Shown: one piece after another, positions 49,917 through 59,130 of the stretch
How positions within the stretch are numbered: position 1 is the stretch's first letter
Layout: each line of letters begins with the position of its first letter
DNA from: Bacillota bacterium
GTDB lineage: Bacteria > Bacillota > Clostridia > Peptostreptococcales > Anaerovoracaceae
Direction: 5' to 3'
DNA length: 64,000 nucleotides
NCBI GenBank assembly: GCA_017626845.1
Contig: JAGAHX010000035.1
Location: 1-64,000, forward strand
The notes under the pieces: model-generated
Database searches by the model: none
Told to the model about the DNA's origin: nothing
The model's input: only the letters and a program-made list of their open reading frames with translations
Program-made: the position numbers and the translations under genes

Positions 49917-51653
49917 CTATTTACCGTACCTTTCTGCATTTACGAGTTCAACGGCCTTCGCCAGCGCTTCGTCCGCGCTCAGTTCCAGCACATCCCCGCC
50001 TCTGCGGAGCTTGTATTCTACGATGCCGTCGGCAGCCTTCTTGCCTACGACGATGCGGATGGGAATGCCGATGAGGTCCGCATCCTTGAATTTGACGCCG
50101 GGACGCTCGTCTCTGTCGTCGAGGATGACTTCCACGCCGGCCTTCTGCAGCTTCGCATAGAGATCCTCCGCCAGAGCCTTCTGCGTCTCGTCCTTAATGC
50201 CCACCAGGTCGATGATGACGTGGTAGGGAGCGACGCTCATGGGCCAGATGATGCCGTGTTCGTCGTGGTGCTGTTCCACGATGGCCTGCATGGTGCGGCT
50301 TACGCCGATGCCGTAGCATCCCATCTGGACCAGCTGGTCCTGCTGGTTCTCGTCTTTATAGGTGAGCCCCAGAGCCTTGGAATATTTGTCGAAGAGCTTA
50401 AAGACCTGACCCACTTCGATGGAGCGGGCGGAGCGGACAGGCTGGCCGCAGACCGGGCAGGGATCGCCTTCCTGCAGCAGCTTGATGTCCTTTACGATGT
50501 CGGCCTTGTAGTCTCTTCCGTAGTTGACGTTGATGTAGTGATGATCTTCTTCACAGGCGCCTGCGCACATGTTCTTGGCGTTCACCAGCTCGCTGTCGAC
50601 GACGATGGTGCAGTCGTGCAGGCCGATGGGGCCGGTAAAGCCGCCCACGCAGCCGGTCGCTGCAGCCATAGCCGCTTCGTCCGCCATGGTGAGGGCGAAT
50701 TCCGGGATATCCAGGGCGTTGACCAGCTTGATCTCGTTCACCTGCCGGTCGCCGCGGATGAAGGCTGCCACGTAGCGGATGGGATCGTCGTTGGTCACCT
50801 GGACCTGGTACAGCAGCGCCTTGATGCTCTTGTCCTGGGGCAGACCCAGGAAATTGCAGACGTCTTCGATGGTCTTCGTGCCCGGGGTCAGCTTCTTTTC
50901 CAGGGGCTTTTCGTCTTCCTGCGGCATCACCGCGTCGCGGAAGTCGGCCTTCTCGTCGGTGGCCGCCATGTCGCAGTGGTCGCAGTACAGGATGGTCTCC
51001 TCGCCCACTTCGCACAGCGCGCAGAACTCGTGGGAGCCGGTGCCGCCGATGGCGCCGGTGTCCGCCTCGACCGGTCTGTAGTTGAGTCCGCAGCGGTCGA
51101 ACACGTTGCAGTAGGCGTCATAGTTCAGCTGATAGGACTTGTCCAGACCTTCCGTATCCCGGTCGAAGCTGTAGTTGTCTTTCATGACGAACTCGCGGCT
51201 GCGGATAAGGCCGAAGCGGGGACGGGCTTCGTCCCGATACTTGTTCTGGATCTGGTACAGCTGTACCGGAAGCTGCCGGTAGGACGTGATGTTCTGACGG
51301 GCGATGTCCGTAAAGACCTCTTCATGGGTGGGTCCGAGACAGAAATCTCTGCCGTCCCGGTTCTTGATGCGCCACAGCTCGGGGCCGTAAGCGGTCCAGC
51401 GGCCGGATTCTTCCCAGAGTTCCGCCGGTTCCAGGATGCTGGGCTTGATCTCCTGAGCGCCGATGTTGTCCATCTCTTCCCGCACGATGTTTTCGATCTT
51501 GCGGAGCGTCCGGGTACCCAGGGGCAGATATGCGTAAACTCCCGCCACCTGCTTGCGGATGAATCCGGCGCGCAGCAGCAGGATATGGCTTGCGATCTCA
51601 GCTTCTGCGGGCACTTCCCGCAGGGTGTACAGATACATGTTCGATGCTCTCAT
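49917..51653 (-). CDS. proS: Prolyl-tRNA synthetase, bacterial type with editing domain
   Basis: A class II synthetase of 578 residues. Motif 1 is in YAYLPLGTRTLRKIENIVREE near 31-51 (two parts), motif 2 in NKYRDEARPRFGLIRSREFVMKD near 135-157 (two parts), and motif 3 in GCYGIGVSRTMQAI near 440-453. The editing (INS) domain between motifs 2 and 3 carries CNFLGLPQDKSIKALLYQV and RGDRQVNEIKL. The C-terminal anticodon-binding domain ends the protein. ATG 51653 is selected because it starts the conserved MRASNMYLYTL; AAAGGAA lies 10 bases upstream. Confidence 0.96.
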   Translation of the reverse strand: MRASNMYLYTLREVPAEAEIASHILLLRAGFIRKQVAGVYAYLPLGTRTLRKIENIVREEMDNIGAQEIKPSILEPAELWEESGRWTAYGPELWRIKNRDGRDFCLGPTHEEVFTDIARQNITSYRQLPVQLYQIQNKYRDEARPRFGLIRSREFVMKDNYSFDRDTEGLDKSYQLNYDAYCNVFDRCGLNYRPVEADTGAIGGTGSHEFCALCEVGEETILYCDHCDMAATDEKADFRDAVMPQEDEKPLEKKLTPGTKTIEDVCNFLGLPQDKSIKALLYQVQVTNDDPIRYVAAFIRGDRQVNEIKLVNALDIPEFALTMADEAAMAAATGCVGGFTGPIGLHDCTIVVDSELVNAKNMCAGACEEDHHYINVNYGRDYKADIVKDIKLLQEGDPCPVCGQPVRSARSIEVGQVFKLFDKYSKALGLTYKDENQQDQLVQMGCYGIGVSRTMQAIVEQHHDEHGIIWPMSVAPYHVIIDLVGIKDETQKALAEDLYAKLQKAGVEVILDDRDERPGVKFKDADLIGIPIRIVVGKKAADGIVEYKLRRGGDVLELSADEALAKAVELVNAERYGK

Positions 51654-51670
51654 AAAGTGTATGTTCCTTT

Positions 51671-52789
51671 CTATTTGACAGTCGCGGATGCCAGGCACGC
51701 CATGGCGCTTCCGTCTCCGGTAAAGCCCAGACCTTCTTCGGTCGTAGCTTTGATGGACACAGCAGAAGCGGGGACGCCCAAAGCCTTCGCGGTGTTTTCG
51801 ATCATCGTCTGCGCATAAGGCGCGATCTTCGGTCTCTGCGCGATGAGCGTGGCATCCACGTTCCCGATGGAGAAACCGTTCTGTTTCAGGATCTCCGCGG
51901 TCCTACGCAGGATCTCGGAGCCGGACATGCCCTCGTAAGCGGGGTCGTTGTCCGGAAAATGCCGGCCGATGTCGCCCAGCGCGGCGGCGCCCAGCAGGGC
52001 GTCGGCGATAGCGTGGGACACCACGTCGGCGTCGCTGTGACCCAGCAGCCCCTTTTCGTAAGGGATCTCGCAGCAGCCCAGCATGAGTTTTCTTCCGGGG
52101 ACGAGCCGGTGTACGTCGTAGCCGTTTCCGATGCGGATGTTCACGGGCAGATCCTCCGGTGTCGTTATCTTATAGTTTGCATAGGAGCCTTCCGTGATGC
52201 GGACCGGCCCTCCTTTGCCGTAATGTTCGAAGACGCCGGCCTCGTCCGTGCCGGAAAAACCGGTCGCTTCCGCGTAGTCGAACGCCTCCTGCAATAGCCT
52301 GCGGTCGAACCCCTGGGGCGTCTGCACTTCGAAAAGCGCGTTCCGGTCCAGCGTTCCGTCCTCCGTGCGTATGGTGCTCTTTGGATGCACGCAGGGAACG
52401 GCGGCAGCGCAGATTTCCAGGGATTCCAACACCCGCCGGATGACCCCTTCCTCCACGAAGGGCCGGGCGGCATCGTGCACCAGCACGGTGTCCACCTCCT
52501 CCGGCAGGCTCTTCAGCGCCTTGGATACGCTCTCCTGGCGGGTGGCGCCGCCTGCTGTGAGGGTCACCTGCGGCAGACCGTAGCGATCCAGCAGCTCTCT
52601 GCAGTAGGCCATATCCTCCGCCGGCACGGCGGCGGTGACCCAGCCGAACGCCTCCATAGCACAAAAAGCCCTGGCGGCTTTCACCAAGACCGGAGCATCC
52701 CCCAAAAGGCGGTATTGCTTTGGAACGCCGCCGCCCATTCGGCTTCCCGAACCGGCGGCGGCTAAAATAACAGCGATCTTTTCTGTCAT
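51671..52789 (-). CDS. ispDF: Bifunctional IspD/IspF of the MEP isoprenoid pathway
   Basis: The first half (1-225) is IspD, 2-C-methyl-D-erythritol 4-phosphate cytidylyltransferase: [19 protein letters not shown] near 8-26, [11 protein letters not shown] near 102, and VQTPQGF. The second half (228-372) is IspF, MECDP synthase: [17 protein letters not shown] with metal ligands Asp and His, [20 protein letters not shown], and [14 protein letters not shown]. The two act at non-consecutive steps. Separate ispD and ispF genes are usual in Firmicutes, so the fusion is somewhat unusual here. It lies 9 bp from the yacL-like gene. Confidence 0.95.
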   Translation of the reverse strand: MTEKIAVILAAAGSGSRMGGGVPKQYRLLGDAPVLVKAARAFCAMEAFGWVTAAVPAEDMAYCRELLDRYGLPQVTLTAGGATRQESVSKALKSLPEEVDTVLVHDAARPFVEEGVIRRVLESLEICAAAVPCVHPKSTIRTEDGTLDRNALFEVQTPQGFDRRLLQEAFDYAEATGFSGTDEAGVFEHYGKGGPVRITEGSYANYKITTPEDLPVNIRIGNGYDVHRLVPGRKLMLGCCEIPYEKGLLGHSDADVVSHAIADALLGAAALGDIGRHFPDNDPAYEGMSGSEILRRTAEILKQNGFSIGNVDATLIAQRPKIAPYAQTMIENTAKALGVPASAVSIKATTEEGLGFTGDGSAMACLASATVK

Positions 52790-52798
52790 GGGTGCTGT

Positions 52799-53911
52799 CT
52801 ACATAATGGGTGCGGGTTTGACGAAGATCATGCGGCCGGCAGAAGTCTGCAGCACGCTGGTCACGGCCACGTTGATGGTCTGGCCGATAAACTTCTTGCC
52901 GTCCTCGACCACGATCATGGTGCCGTCGTCCAGGTACCCCACGCCCTGGTTGTTTTCCTTGCCCTCCTTGACGAGGAAGACCTGCATCTCCTCGCCGGGC
53001 AGCACCACCGGCTTTAAGGTATTGGCCAGCTCGTTGATGTTGAGCACGCCGATCCCGGTAATGGTGGCAACTTTGTTTAAGTTGAAGTCGTTCGTAACGA
53101 CCATGCCCTTCATGATCTGGGCGAGTTTTAAAAGCTTTACGTCTACTTCGGGAATCTCTTCCAGAGCTTTCTCCGAAGTGGTATCGTAGATCTCGATGCC
53201 GTAGTCGCTTTGGATACGGTTGAGGATATCCAGCCCTCTGCGTCCGCGGTTGCGCTTGAGGGAATCCGAAGAATCCGCGATGTGACGCAGTTCCACGAGC
53301 ACGAAGTCGGGAATGATGATATTGCCTTCGATAAAGCCTGTCTTAAGAATGTCTGCAATACGCCCGTCTATGATGACGCTGGTATCCAGTATCTTTGGCG
53401 AAGCTCCGGCGTTTTTTGCCTTGCTTTTCGCCGTCGGTTCTTTGCTGGTGATGGAGGAGAACAGCGGTTTTCCGATGTCGGAATTCAGCCGGCGCCCAAC
53501 GGTGACCCCGATGGTGCCGAAAAACAGATAAAGTGCCAGGGATATGACGACGTTCAGATTCATCGCCTTGAGGATCTGGACCTCATTAATAATCTGCGAG
53601 ATCAGAAACGCGATGACGAAACCAACGACCAATCCGATGGAACTTGCCGCGATCTCCGTGGCCGGGACCTTCTTCAGTCTCGAATCCACGTTCTCCATTA
53701 TTTTTTCCCCGCGCTTACGGAAAAACCCGAATAAAAAATCAAAGATAAATGCAAAAAAAACGGTACCGGTGCAGATCCAGAGGACCTTCTGTCCCGGGGT
53801 CATCCCCCAGGCTTCTCCGAGGATCTCGGGTCTGGCACTGAGTGTGGTGATTCCGTAACCGACAAGCGCTCCGCTCAGACAAACGATGATGCGGAACACT
53901 CTGTTTAGCAT
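52799..53911 (-). CDS. yacL: PIN/TRAM-domain membrane protein (YacL-like)
   Basis: Four hydrophobic helices (residues 5-25, 42-62, 88-110, 115-140) are followed by a PIN nuclease-like domain starting KILDTSVIIDGRIADILK near 173-190, with further acidic residues in VDVKLLKLAQ and TNDFNLNKVA, and a C-terminal TRAM domain (GYLDDGTMIVVEDGKKFIGQ). This is the standard YacL/PilT build; in Firmicutes it sits between radA/disA and ispD, as here. The PIN acidic residues suggest RNase activity, which is untested. Confidence 0.92.
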   Translation of the reverse strand: MLNRVFRIIVCLSGALVGYGITTLSARPEILGEAWGMTPGQKVLWICTGTVFFAFIFDFLFGFFRKRGEKIMENVDSRLKKVPATEIAASSIGLVVGFVIAFLISQIINEVQILKAMNLNVVISLALYLFFGTIGVTVGRRLNSDIGKPLFSSITSKEPTAKSKAKNAGASPKILDTSVIIDGRIADILKTGFIEGNIIIPDFVLVELRHIADSSDSLKRNRGRRGLDILNRIQSDYGIEIYDTTSEKALEEIPEVDVKLLKLAQIMKGMVVTNDFNLNKVATITGIGVLNINELANTLKPVVLPGEEMQVFLVKEGKENNQGVGYLDDGTMIVVEDGKKFIGQTINVAVTSVLQTSAGRMIFVKPAPIM

Positions 53912-53980
53912 TGTGTCTCCTTTCTGTTTCGTTAAGTTTTTTCTCTATGTCAAACGACGCAGCCTCGTCTTGCGGGGAAG

Positions 53981-54454
53981 CTAGACGGCGCTGTCGATCA
54001 TGTCCAAGGCGTCTTTTTCCGCCACGCCCCGCACCAGCACGATCTCGCTGGCCAGGATCTGGCGGGCGTTTGCAAGCAGTTTCTTTTCTCCGGTAGAGAG
54101 GCGTTTCGCCCGTTCCACGCGCATCAGGTTGCGGATGACCTCTGCCACTTTCGCGGGGTCTCCGCTGCGGAGCTTGTCCATGTTCTCCCGGTATCTGCGG
54201 TTCCAGTTCTCGTCCATCGGCGTGGATTCGGCGGAGAGCACGTCAAGAACGCCGCAGACTTCCTCTTCCGACACGATGGGTCTGAGGCCTGCCACGTCCG
54301 ATCCTTTGACCGGGACCATCACCTGCAGATTGCCATAGGGAATGCGCAAGATATAATAGGCCCTGGTCTCGCCCAGGACCTCTTTTTCCTCGATATTCTG
54401 AATGGTGCCGGCCCCGTGCATCGGGTAAACGACCTTATCTCCTATGGAAAACAT
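53981..54454 (-). CDS. carD: CarD/CdnL-type RNA polymerase-binding regulator
   Basis: A 157-residue CarD-family protein. The N-terminal RNAP-interacting Tudor-like domain reads FSIGDKVVYPMHGAGTIQNI near 2-21 and LRIPYGNLQVMVPV. The C-terminal DNA-binding helical part has NWNRRYRENMDKLRSGDP near 82-99. CarD stabilises open complexes at weak promoters such as rRNA promoters. It is the first gene of a unit running through yacL, ispDF, proS, cyclophilin, cysS and mrnC and has its own consensus promoter. SD GGAGG precedes ATG 54454. Confidence 0.95.
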   Translation of the reverse strand: MFSIGDKVVYPMHGAGTIQNIEEKEVLGETRAYYILRIPYGNLQVMVPVKGSDVAGLRPIVSEEEVCGVLDVLSAESTPMDENWNRRYRENMDKLRSGDPAKVAEVIRNLMRVERAKRLSTGEKKLLANARQILASEIVLVRGVAEKDALDMIDSAV

Positions 54455-54471
54455 GACAATCCTCCAAACAT

Positions 54472-54500
54472 ATTATATCTGCCGAAGATTGTTTAGTCAA
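54472..54500 (-). promoter_or_regulatory. Promoter of carD and the downstream housekeeping operon
   Basis: TTGACT (54500-54495) and a perfect TATAAT (54477-54472) are exactly 17 bases apart. The -35 overlaps the stop codon region of the histidine kinase gene. The leader is about 10 bases, just enough for GGAGG. Confidence 0.85.
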
Positions 54501-55962
54501 TCACAGGAAGCTCAAACCAGAAGGTACTTCCTTCGCCCAGAGTACTTTCCACCCCGTAGACCGCATCGTGCCGCTCCAAGATCTCCTTCGTGATGGACAG
54601 GCCGAGGCCGGTGCCGCCCTTGGAACGGTGACCCCGGGAGCTGGCCCGCTCATACCGGTTCCAGATATTCTCGATGTCCTCCGGCGCGATGCCGATGCCC
54701 TTGTCGCGGACCTCGCAGCGCAGTTTTTTCTTATCCAGAGAAAACGCCACGGTAACGTCCTTGCGGTCGCCGCTGTAGCGCACCGCGTTGGAGATGAGGT
54801 TGGAGAGCACCTGCTGCATGCGGTGTTCGTCCGCGTTCACCAGCACGGGCTCGTCCAGCGTTTCCAGGGAGATCGTAAAGCCCTCCTGCTCCTCCAGCAC
54901 CCGGTAGGTGGCCAGGATGCCTTCGGCGCACTTCTGCAGGTCCATAGGCTCCTTCTTTACGGTTTCCACGCCGGCCTGCAGGCGCGACAGCGTAAGGATG
55001 TCGTTTACCAGGTAGCTCAGCCGGTCGGATTCCTCGATGATGACCCCCAGATGTTCGTTGCGCTTCTCCGGGTTTTCGCCCGAGATGTCGCGGATCATCT
55101 CCGCGTAAGATTTGACCATGGTGATGGGCGTGCGCAGATCGTGGGACACGTTGGCCATCAGGTCGCGCTGCAGCTGATCCGTCTTGGACAGCGCCTCCGC
55201 CGTCGTGTTGAGCGTGCCGGCCAGATCGTTGATCTCCCGGTAGCTGCTGCCTTCGAATTCCACGTCGTAGTGCCCTTCCGCCAGCTCGGACGCCTGCTTC
55301 GTGATCCCGGTAATGGGCCGGGCGATGCGGCTGGAGATGTAGAACGCCAGGATGCCTGCCACCACCAGGGAGATGGCGGTGACCGTCAGCAGCTGCTTGG
55401 CCAGAATGCCGACGGCGGGGCCCATCGGCGTAAGGGGCGCGAAGGCATAGAACCGCACGTTGGGACGGTATTGGCTGTCCACTTTGGCAGCATATACCTG
55501 GGTCACGATCTCCCCGGTCTGATTGGAGATCTTAAAGGTCACCGGCTCGCCGTTGTTGGCGATGAGCCGTTCCCGGGCCAGATCCACGCCGCTGCGGCCA
55601 TAGTAGTAGCGGCCCGCGGAGCCCTGGTCCGTGGAGGAGATGTTGAAACTTTCGTCCTCCGCCTCGATGAAGAAGTACATGTCGTTGGCGTTGGAGATGG
55701 TGCCGATCTCCTGCAGGTAGCTTTCCAGGTCCAGCGTCTCGCTGGCGGAATACTGGAAGCTGAGGGAGCTGACGGCGGTCTGCACCTTCTTCTCCATCTC
55801 GCTCTCGTAATACTGTTCCAGGAACACGGTCTGGAAGAACCAGAGCATGCCCATCAGAGCCAGCGCAAACATGATAAAATACGCAGTGAGCCGGAAGCGC
55901 ACACTGCGTGTTTTATACTGTTTCGGGCTTTTCTTCTTTTCAGTCTTCAAACTTGTATCCAA
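54493..55962 (-). CDS. Membrane sensor histidine kinase
   Basis: A 489-residue kinase. A helix near 25-48, an extracytoplasmic sensor domain (50-185) and a second helix (187-210) lead to HAMP (IARPITGITKQASELAEGHY split near 212-231). The HisKA box has NVSHDLRTPITMVKSYAEM near 275 with the phospho-accepting His. HATPase marks are N-box LSNLISNAVRYSG, G1 DKGIGIAPEDIENIW and G2 KGGTGLGLSITKEI. Its start overlaps the response regulator gene by 23 bases. The signal sensed is unknown. Confidence 0.95.
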   Translation of the reverse strand: MDTSLKTEKKKSPKQYKTRSVRFRLTAYFIMFALALMGMLWFFQTVFLEQYYESEMEKKVQTAVSSLSFQYSASETLDLESYLQEIGTISNANDMYFFIEAEDESFNISSTDQGSAGRYYYGRSGVDLARERLIANNGEPVTFKISNQTGEIVTQVYAAKVDSQYRPNVRFYAFAPLTPMGPAVGILAKQLLTVTAISLVVAGILAFYISSRIARPITGITKQASELAEGHYDVEFEGSSYREINDLAGTLNTTAEALSKTDQLQRDLMANVSHDLRTPITMVKSYAEMIRDISGENPEKRNEHLGVIIEESDRLSYLVNDILTLSRLQAGVETVKKEPMDLQKCAEGILATYRVLEEQEGFTISLETLDEPVLVNADEHRMQQVLSNLISNAVRYSGDRKDVTVAFSLDKKKLRCEVRDKGIGIAPEDIENIWNRYERASSRGHRSKGGTGLGLSITKEILERHDAVYGVESTLGEGSTFWFELPVID

Positions 55963-56614
55963 TGCCTCTCACCGTGGTGATCTTATCCCGGTAATCGCCC
56001 AGGCGGCCCCGCAGGTTCTTGATGTGGGTGTCGATGGTGCGGTCATCGCCGAAGAAATCGTAGCCCCAGATGTCCTGCAGCAGCTTGTCCCGGGACAGGG
56101 CGATGTTCTTGTTTTCCATGAGGTAGACCAGCAGCTCGTACTCCTTGAGTGTAACGTCGATGCGCTTGCCGTCGATGGTAACGGTGCGGCTGTTCTTGTT
56201 GACCACGAGACCGCCGGAAGCCAGTTCCGCGGAAGGCGTCTGATTCTCCGACGCGTTGCGGCGCGCCAGCACGGCAGCCACCCGGGCCATGAGCTCCTTG
56301 GGGCTGAAGGGCTTTACCACATAGTCATCGATGCCCAGCTCGAAGCCGAACAGCTTGTCGTATTCCTCACCGCGGGCGGAGAGCATGATGATGGGAATAT
56401 CCTTATCCTTGCGGATCTCCTTGCAGGCGGAATAACCGTCCAGCTTGGGCATCATAATGTCCATGATCACCAGGTCGTAGTGGTCGTTTAAGCACATGTT
56501 GACGGCCTGCATGCCGTCCTCCGCCTCTCCGGTCTCGTAATGATTAAATTCCGCGTATTCCCGGATGACTTCCCGGATCTTCGCTTCGTCGTCTACGATG
56601 AGGATCTTAGCCAT
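55940..56614 (-). CDS. OmpR/PhoB-family response regulator
   Basis: A 224-residue regulator. The receiver domain has KILIVDDEAK at the N terminus, the phosphorylation site Asp52 in VIMDIMMPKLDG, and the switch Lys in DYVVKPFSPKEL near 98-109. The C-terminal winged helix has LTxxEYELLVYLMEN near 158 and DRTIDTHIKNLRGRLGD near 196. It pairs with the histidine kinase that follows and overlaps radA by 8 bases, an unusual place for a two-component system. Confidence 0.95.
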   Translation of the reverse strand: MAKILIVDDEAKIREVIREYAEFNHYETGEAEDGMQAVNMCLNDHYDLVIMDIMMPKLDGYSACKEIRKDKDIPIIMLSARGEEYDKLFGFELGIDDYVVKPFSPKELMARVAAVLARRNASENQTPSAELASGGLVVNKNSRTVTIDGKRIDVTLKEYELLVYLMENKNIALSRDKLLQDIWGYDFFGDDRTIDTHIKNLRGRLGDYRDKITTVRGIGYKFED

Positions 56615-58010
56615 TGTTCTTTCCTTTCTGCGAAGCCTCCATGGCTTCTTTTACGGTCGTGACCCCGACCAGCTCCAGCTCGCGGGGAACATCCTTTACC
56701 CGTCCCAGATTGCGTCTGGGGAGGATGATGCGGTCGAACCCCATGCGGGAGGCTTCCTTGCACAGTTTTTCCGCGTGCATCACGGGGCGCAGATCGCCCG
56801 TCAGGCCGATCTCCCCGATGATGAGGGTGGTATGGGGGATGGAGATGCCCTTTTCCGCCGACCAGACCGCCAGCGCCACCGCCAGATCCGTGGAGGTGCC
56901 TTCGGGCTTTAAACCGCCCACGACGTTTACGTAGACGTCCCGGGACAGCAGGCTGATGCCGGCTTTGCGTTCCAGCACGGCGATGATCATGTTAAGACGG
57001 TTCGCCTCCACGCCGATGCCCGTACGGCGGGCAAATCCGATGCCGGAGGGCCCGGTGAGCGCTTGGATCTCCAGCAGCAGCGGCCGAGTGCCTTCGTAGA
57101 CTGCCGTCGCCACCGCGCCTTCCGCCGAATCCTCGAAGCCTTCCAGAAAGCTGCCGGACAGGTTGTCCACTTCCACAAGGCCTTCTTCTCTCATCTCGAA
57201 GGCGCCGATCTCGGACGTGGTGCCGAAACGGTTCTTGAGCGAGCGAAGGATGCGCAGATCCTGATTGCGTTCTCCCGTAAACTGCAGCACCGTATCCACC
57301 ATGTGCTCCACGATCTTCGGTCCTGCGAGCTCGCCGCTCTTCGTCACGTGGGCCACGACAAACACGGGAATACCCTGGCCCTTGGCAACGTTCATCAGCA
57401 GATTGCCGCAGGCCCGCACCTGGGACACGCTGCCCGGGGCGGATTCCAGATCGCTGCAGTACATGGTCTGGATGGAGTCGATGATGAGGAAAGCCGGATG
57501 CAGCTGATTGACCGCCTCCAGCACGTTTTCCATGTTGGTCTCCGCCAGCAGATAGAGGTTCGACAGATCGCCTTGGCAGACCCGGTCGGCCCGCATCTTG
57601 ATCTGCTCCTCGGACTCTTCGCCGGAGACGTAGAGCACCGTGCCCTCCTTCTGTGCGATCGAAGAAGCCGCTTGGATGATGATCGTGGATTTGCCAATGC
57701 CCGGTTCACCCGTGATGAGGGCGATGCTGCCCTGCACGAGACCGCCGCCCAGCACCCGGTTGAGCTCCGCGATGCCGGTATCGATGCGGCTGGCCTGGGA
57801 ACTATGCACCTCGCCGATGCGGACCGGTTTAGGCGCCTTCCCTTCCAGCACGCCGGAGGCGGTACGCCGCCGGACGTCGGATGCCGGTGCGGGGGTCACC
57901 TTCTCTTCGACGAACGAATTCCAGGCGCCGCAGATGCACTGACCCATCCATTTCGGGCTCTCGTACCCGCACTCCTGGCATACAAAAACTGTCTGCGCCT
58001 TCTTTGCCAT
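56607..58010 (-). CDS. radA: DNA repair protein RadA
   Basis: A RecA-like branch migration ATPase of 467 residues. A zinc finger with Cys11, Cys14, Cys25 and Cys27 (CQEC...CICG) is followed by Walker A GEPGIGKST at 101-109, Walker B LIIDSIQTMY near 175, the RadA-specific KNRFGTTSEIG near 257, and a C-terminal Lon-protease-like domain (PEGTSTDLAVALAVWSAEKG near 368-387). It lies 3 bp after the P-loop/SAD gene. In many Firmicutes disA follows; here the two-component genes do. Confidence 0.96.
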   Translation of the reverse strand: MAKKAQTVFVCQECGYESPKWMGQCICGAWNSFVEEKVTPAPASDVRRRTASGVLEGKAPKPVRIGEVHSSQASRIDTGIAELNRVLGGGLVQGSIALITGEPGIGKSTIIIQAASSIAQKEGTVLYVSGEESEEQIKMRADRVCQGDLSNLYLLAETNMENVLEAVNQLHPAFLIIDSIQTMYCSDLESAPGSVSQVRACGNLLMNVAKGQGIPVFVVAHVTKSGELAGPKIVEHMVDTVLQFTGERNQDLRILRSLKNRFGTTSEIGAFEMREEGLVEVDNLSGSFLEGFEDSAEGAVATAVYEGTRPLLLEIQALTGPSGIGFARRTGIGVEANRLNMIIAVLERKAGISLLSRDVYVNVVGGLKPEGTSTDLAVALAVWSAEKGISIPHTTLIIGEIGLTGDLRPVMHAEKLCKEASRMGFDRIILPRRNLGRVKDVPRELELVGVTTVKEAMEASQKGKNNG

Positions 58011-58013
58011 GAA

Positions 58014-58946
58014 CTAGATCTCCGTATTGTTGATGTTCTGCAGGTTGTCGCCGAATTCGTCCGGTGCGCAGACACGGCCCGCCAGGATCCAGCGGTCGTG
58101 CTCGGTGTCGTGGATGAGCGGCTTGATGAGCCGGAACCCTTCGATGGCGCCGGTGGTCTTTACGTGGGTACGGGGACCGGTGCAGAACCGTTTTTCTCCG
58201 CCGATGGACACATGGTTCTCGTCCACATAATCGATGGGCATATCCTTCGCGATGTCTTCGAGGACCGCCCGTTCCATAATATCCAGATTGACGTTGGGTT
58301 TATCGCCGGGGAAGATCAGAAGGAAGCCCTTCTTGATGTCGCCGTGGATAGCCCGTGCCATATCTTCGTCGCTCAGATAGCGCTCCGTAAGGTCTTCCGC
58401 CGTATGAGCCATCTGACGGTATTTGATGGATTCGTAGACGATCTGATGGATCTCGTCGGGGGTGGGACCGAAGATGGTTGGGCGGGTCACGATGATCTCC
58501 TCGCCCACGCCGATCAGCAGATCGGCCTTCTCGTGCATATAGGGATAGAGCAGCTCGTAGTGCTCTACGACGACGCGGCGGTTTCTGCGCTTCGCTTCCA
58601 TCACGGCGTCCGCCAGCACGCCGGGCTGGGTAAAGCCCATCTCGAACCGCACGTCTACGTGGTAGGTGTGGGGCGTGTAGAAGATGTTCTCTTCGTCGAT
58701 GTTCAGCAGGGGCAGCGGCCGCACGTTGACCCCGGCATCGTCGTTCGTGAGCTCCAGACCCGGGAACATGCCCTTGATGAGCATGGATTTGCCGGCGCCG
58801 GATTCGCCCAGGATGCCGATGATGTGGTCGAACGGAGACAGATGCTGCTGGGCGATCTGCGCGCCTAGCTCGAACATGCGCACCGAACCGCGCGGTGCGA
58901 AATATACGCTATATAGATGGCTGTTGGTGGAATCGTAGAATGCCAT
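58014..58946 (-). CDS. P-loop protein with an AlaRS second-additional-domain-like C terminus
   Basis: A 310-residue protein. A kinase-like P-loop GESGAGKS at residues 47-54 is embedded in GILGESGAGKSMLIKGMFPGL split here; TNDDAGVNVRPLPLL and HVDVRFEMGFTQPG follow. A middle HTAEDLTERYL and a later CTGPRTH (Cys255, His261) recall the zinc-binding H...C-x-H pattern of the threonyl/alanyl-tRNA synthetase second additional (editing) domain. Clostridial genomes carry such proteins under that name; the function is unknown. ATG 58946 has SD AGGAGG. It begins the unit with radA. Confidence 0.78.
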   Translation of the reverse strand: MAFYDSTNSHLYSVYFAPRGSVRMFELGAQIAQQHLSPFDHIIGILGESGAGKSMLIKGMFPGLELTNDDAGVNVRPLPLLNIDEENIFYTPHTYHVDVRFEMGFTQPGVLADAVMEAKRRNRRVVVEHYELLYPYMHEKADLLIGVGEEIIVTRPTIFGPTPDEIHQIVYESIKYRQMAHTAEDLTERYLSDEDMARAIHGDIKKGFLLIFPGDKPNVNLDIMERAVLEDIAKDMPIDYVDENHVSIGGEKRFCTGPRTHVKTTGAIEGFRLIKPLIHDTEHDRWILAGRVCAPDEFGDNLQNINNTEI

Positions 58947-59030
58947 GGGTTCCTCCTTTTGTCCTGATTGTCCTTTCCTTGTTCCTTCAGGCAAATATTT
59001 ACTAAATTTTGCCAACTTTAAGTATACACG

Positions 59031-59066
59031 AAAAAATCCCGTTTGCATAGACTGCAAGCGGGATTT
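59031..59066 (-). terminator. Terminator of the opp operon
   Basis: AAATCCCGTTTGCA (59034-59047) and TGCAAGCGGGATTT (59053-59066) pair with one mismatch around TAGAC. On the minus strand TTTTTTCG follows. Confidence 0.9.
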
Positions 59067-59130
59067 GTGGAAACAATTTTGCTGTTAAACGCATCTGCAC
59101 AAATCAAGTCAAGCAGAGCAAGGGGGCATG

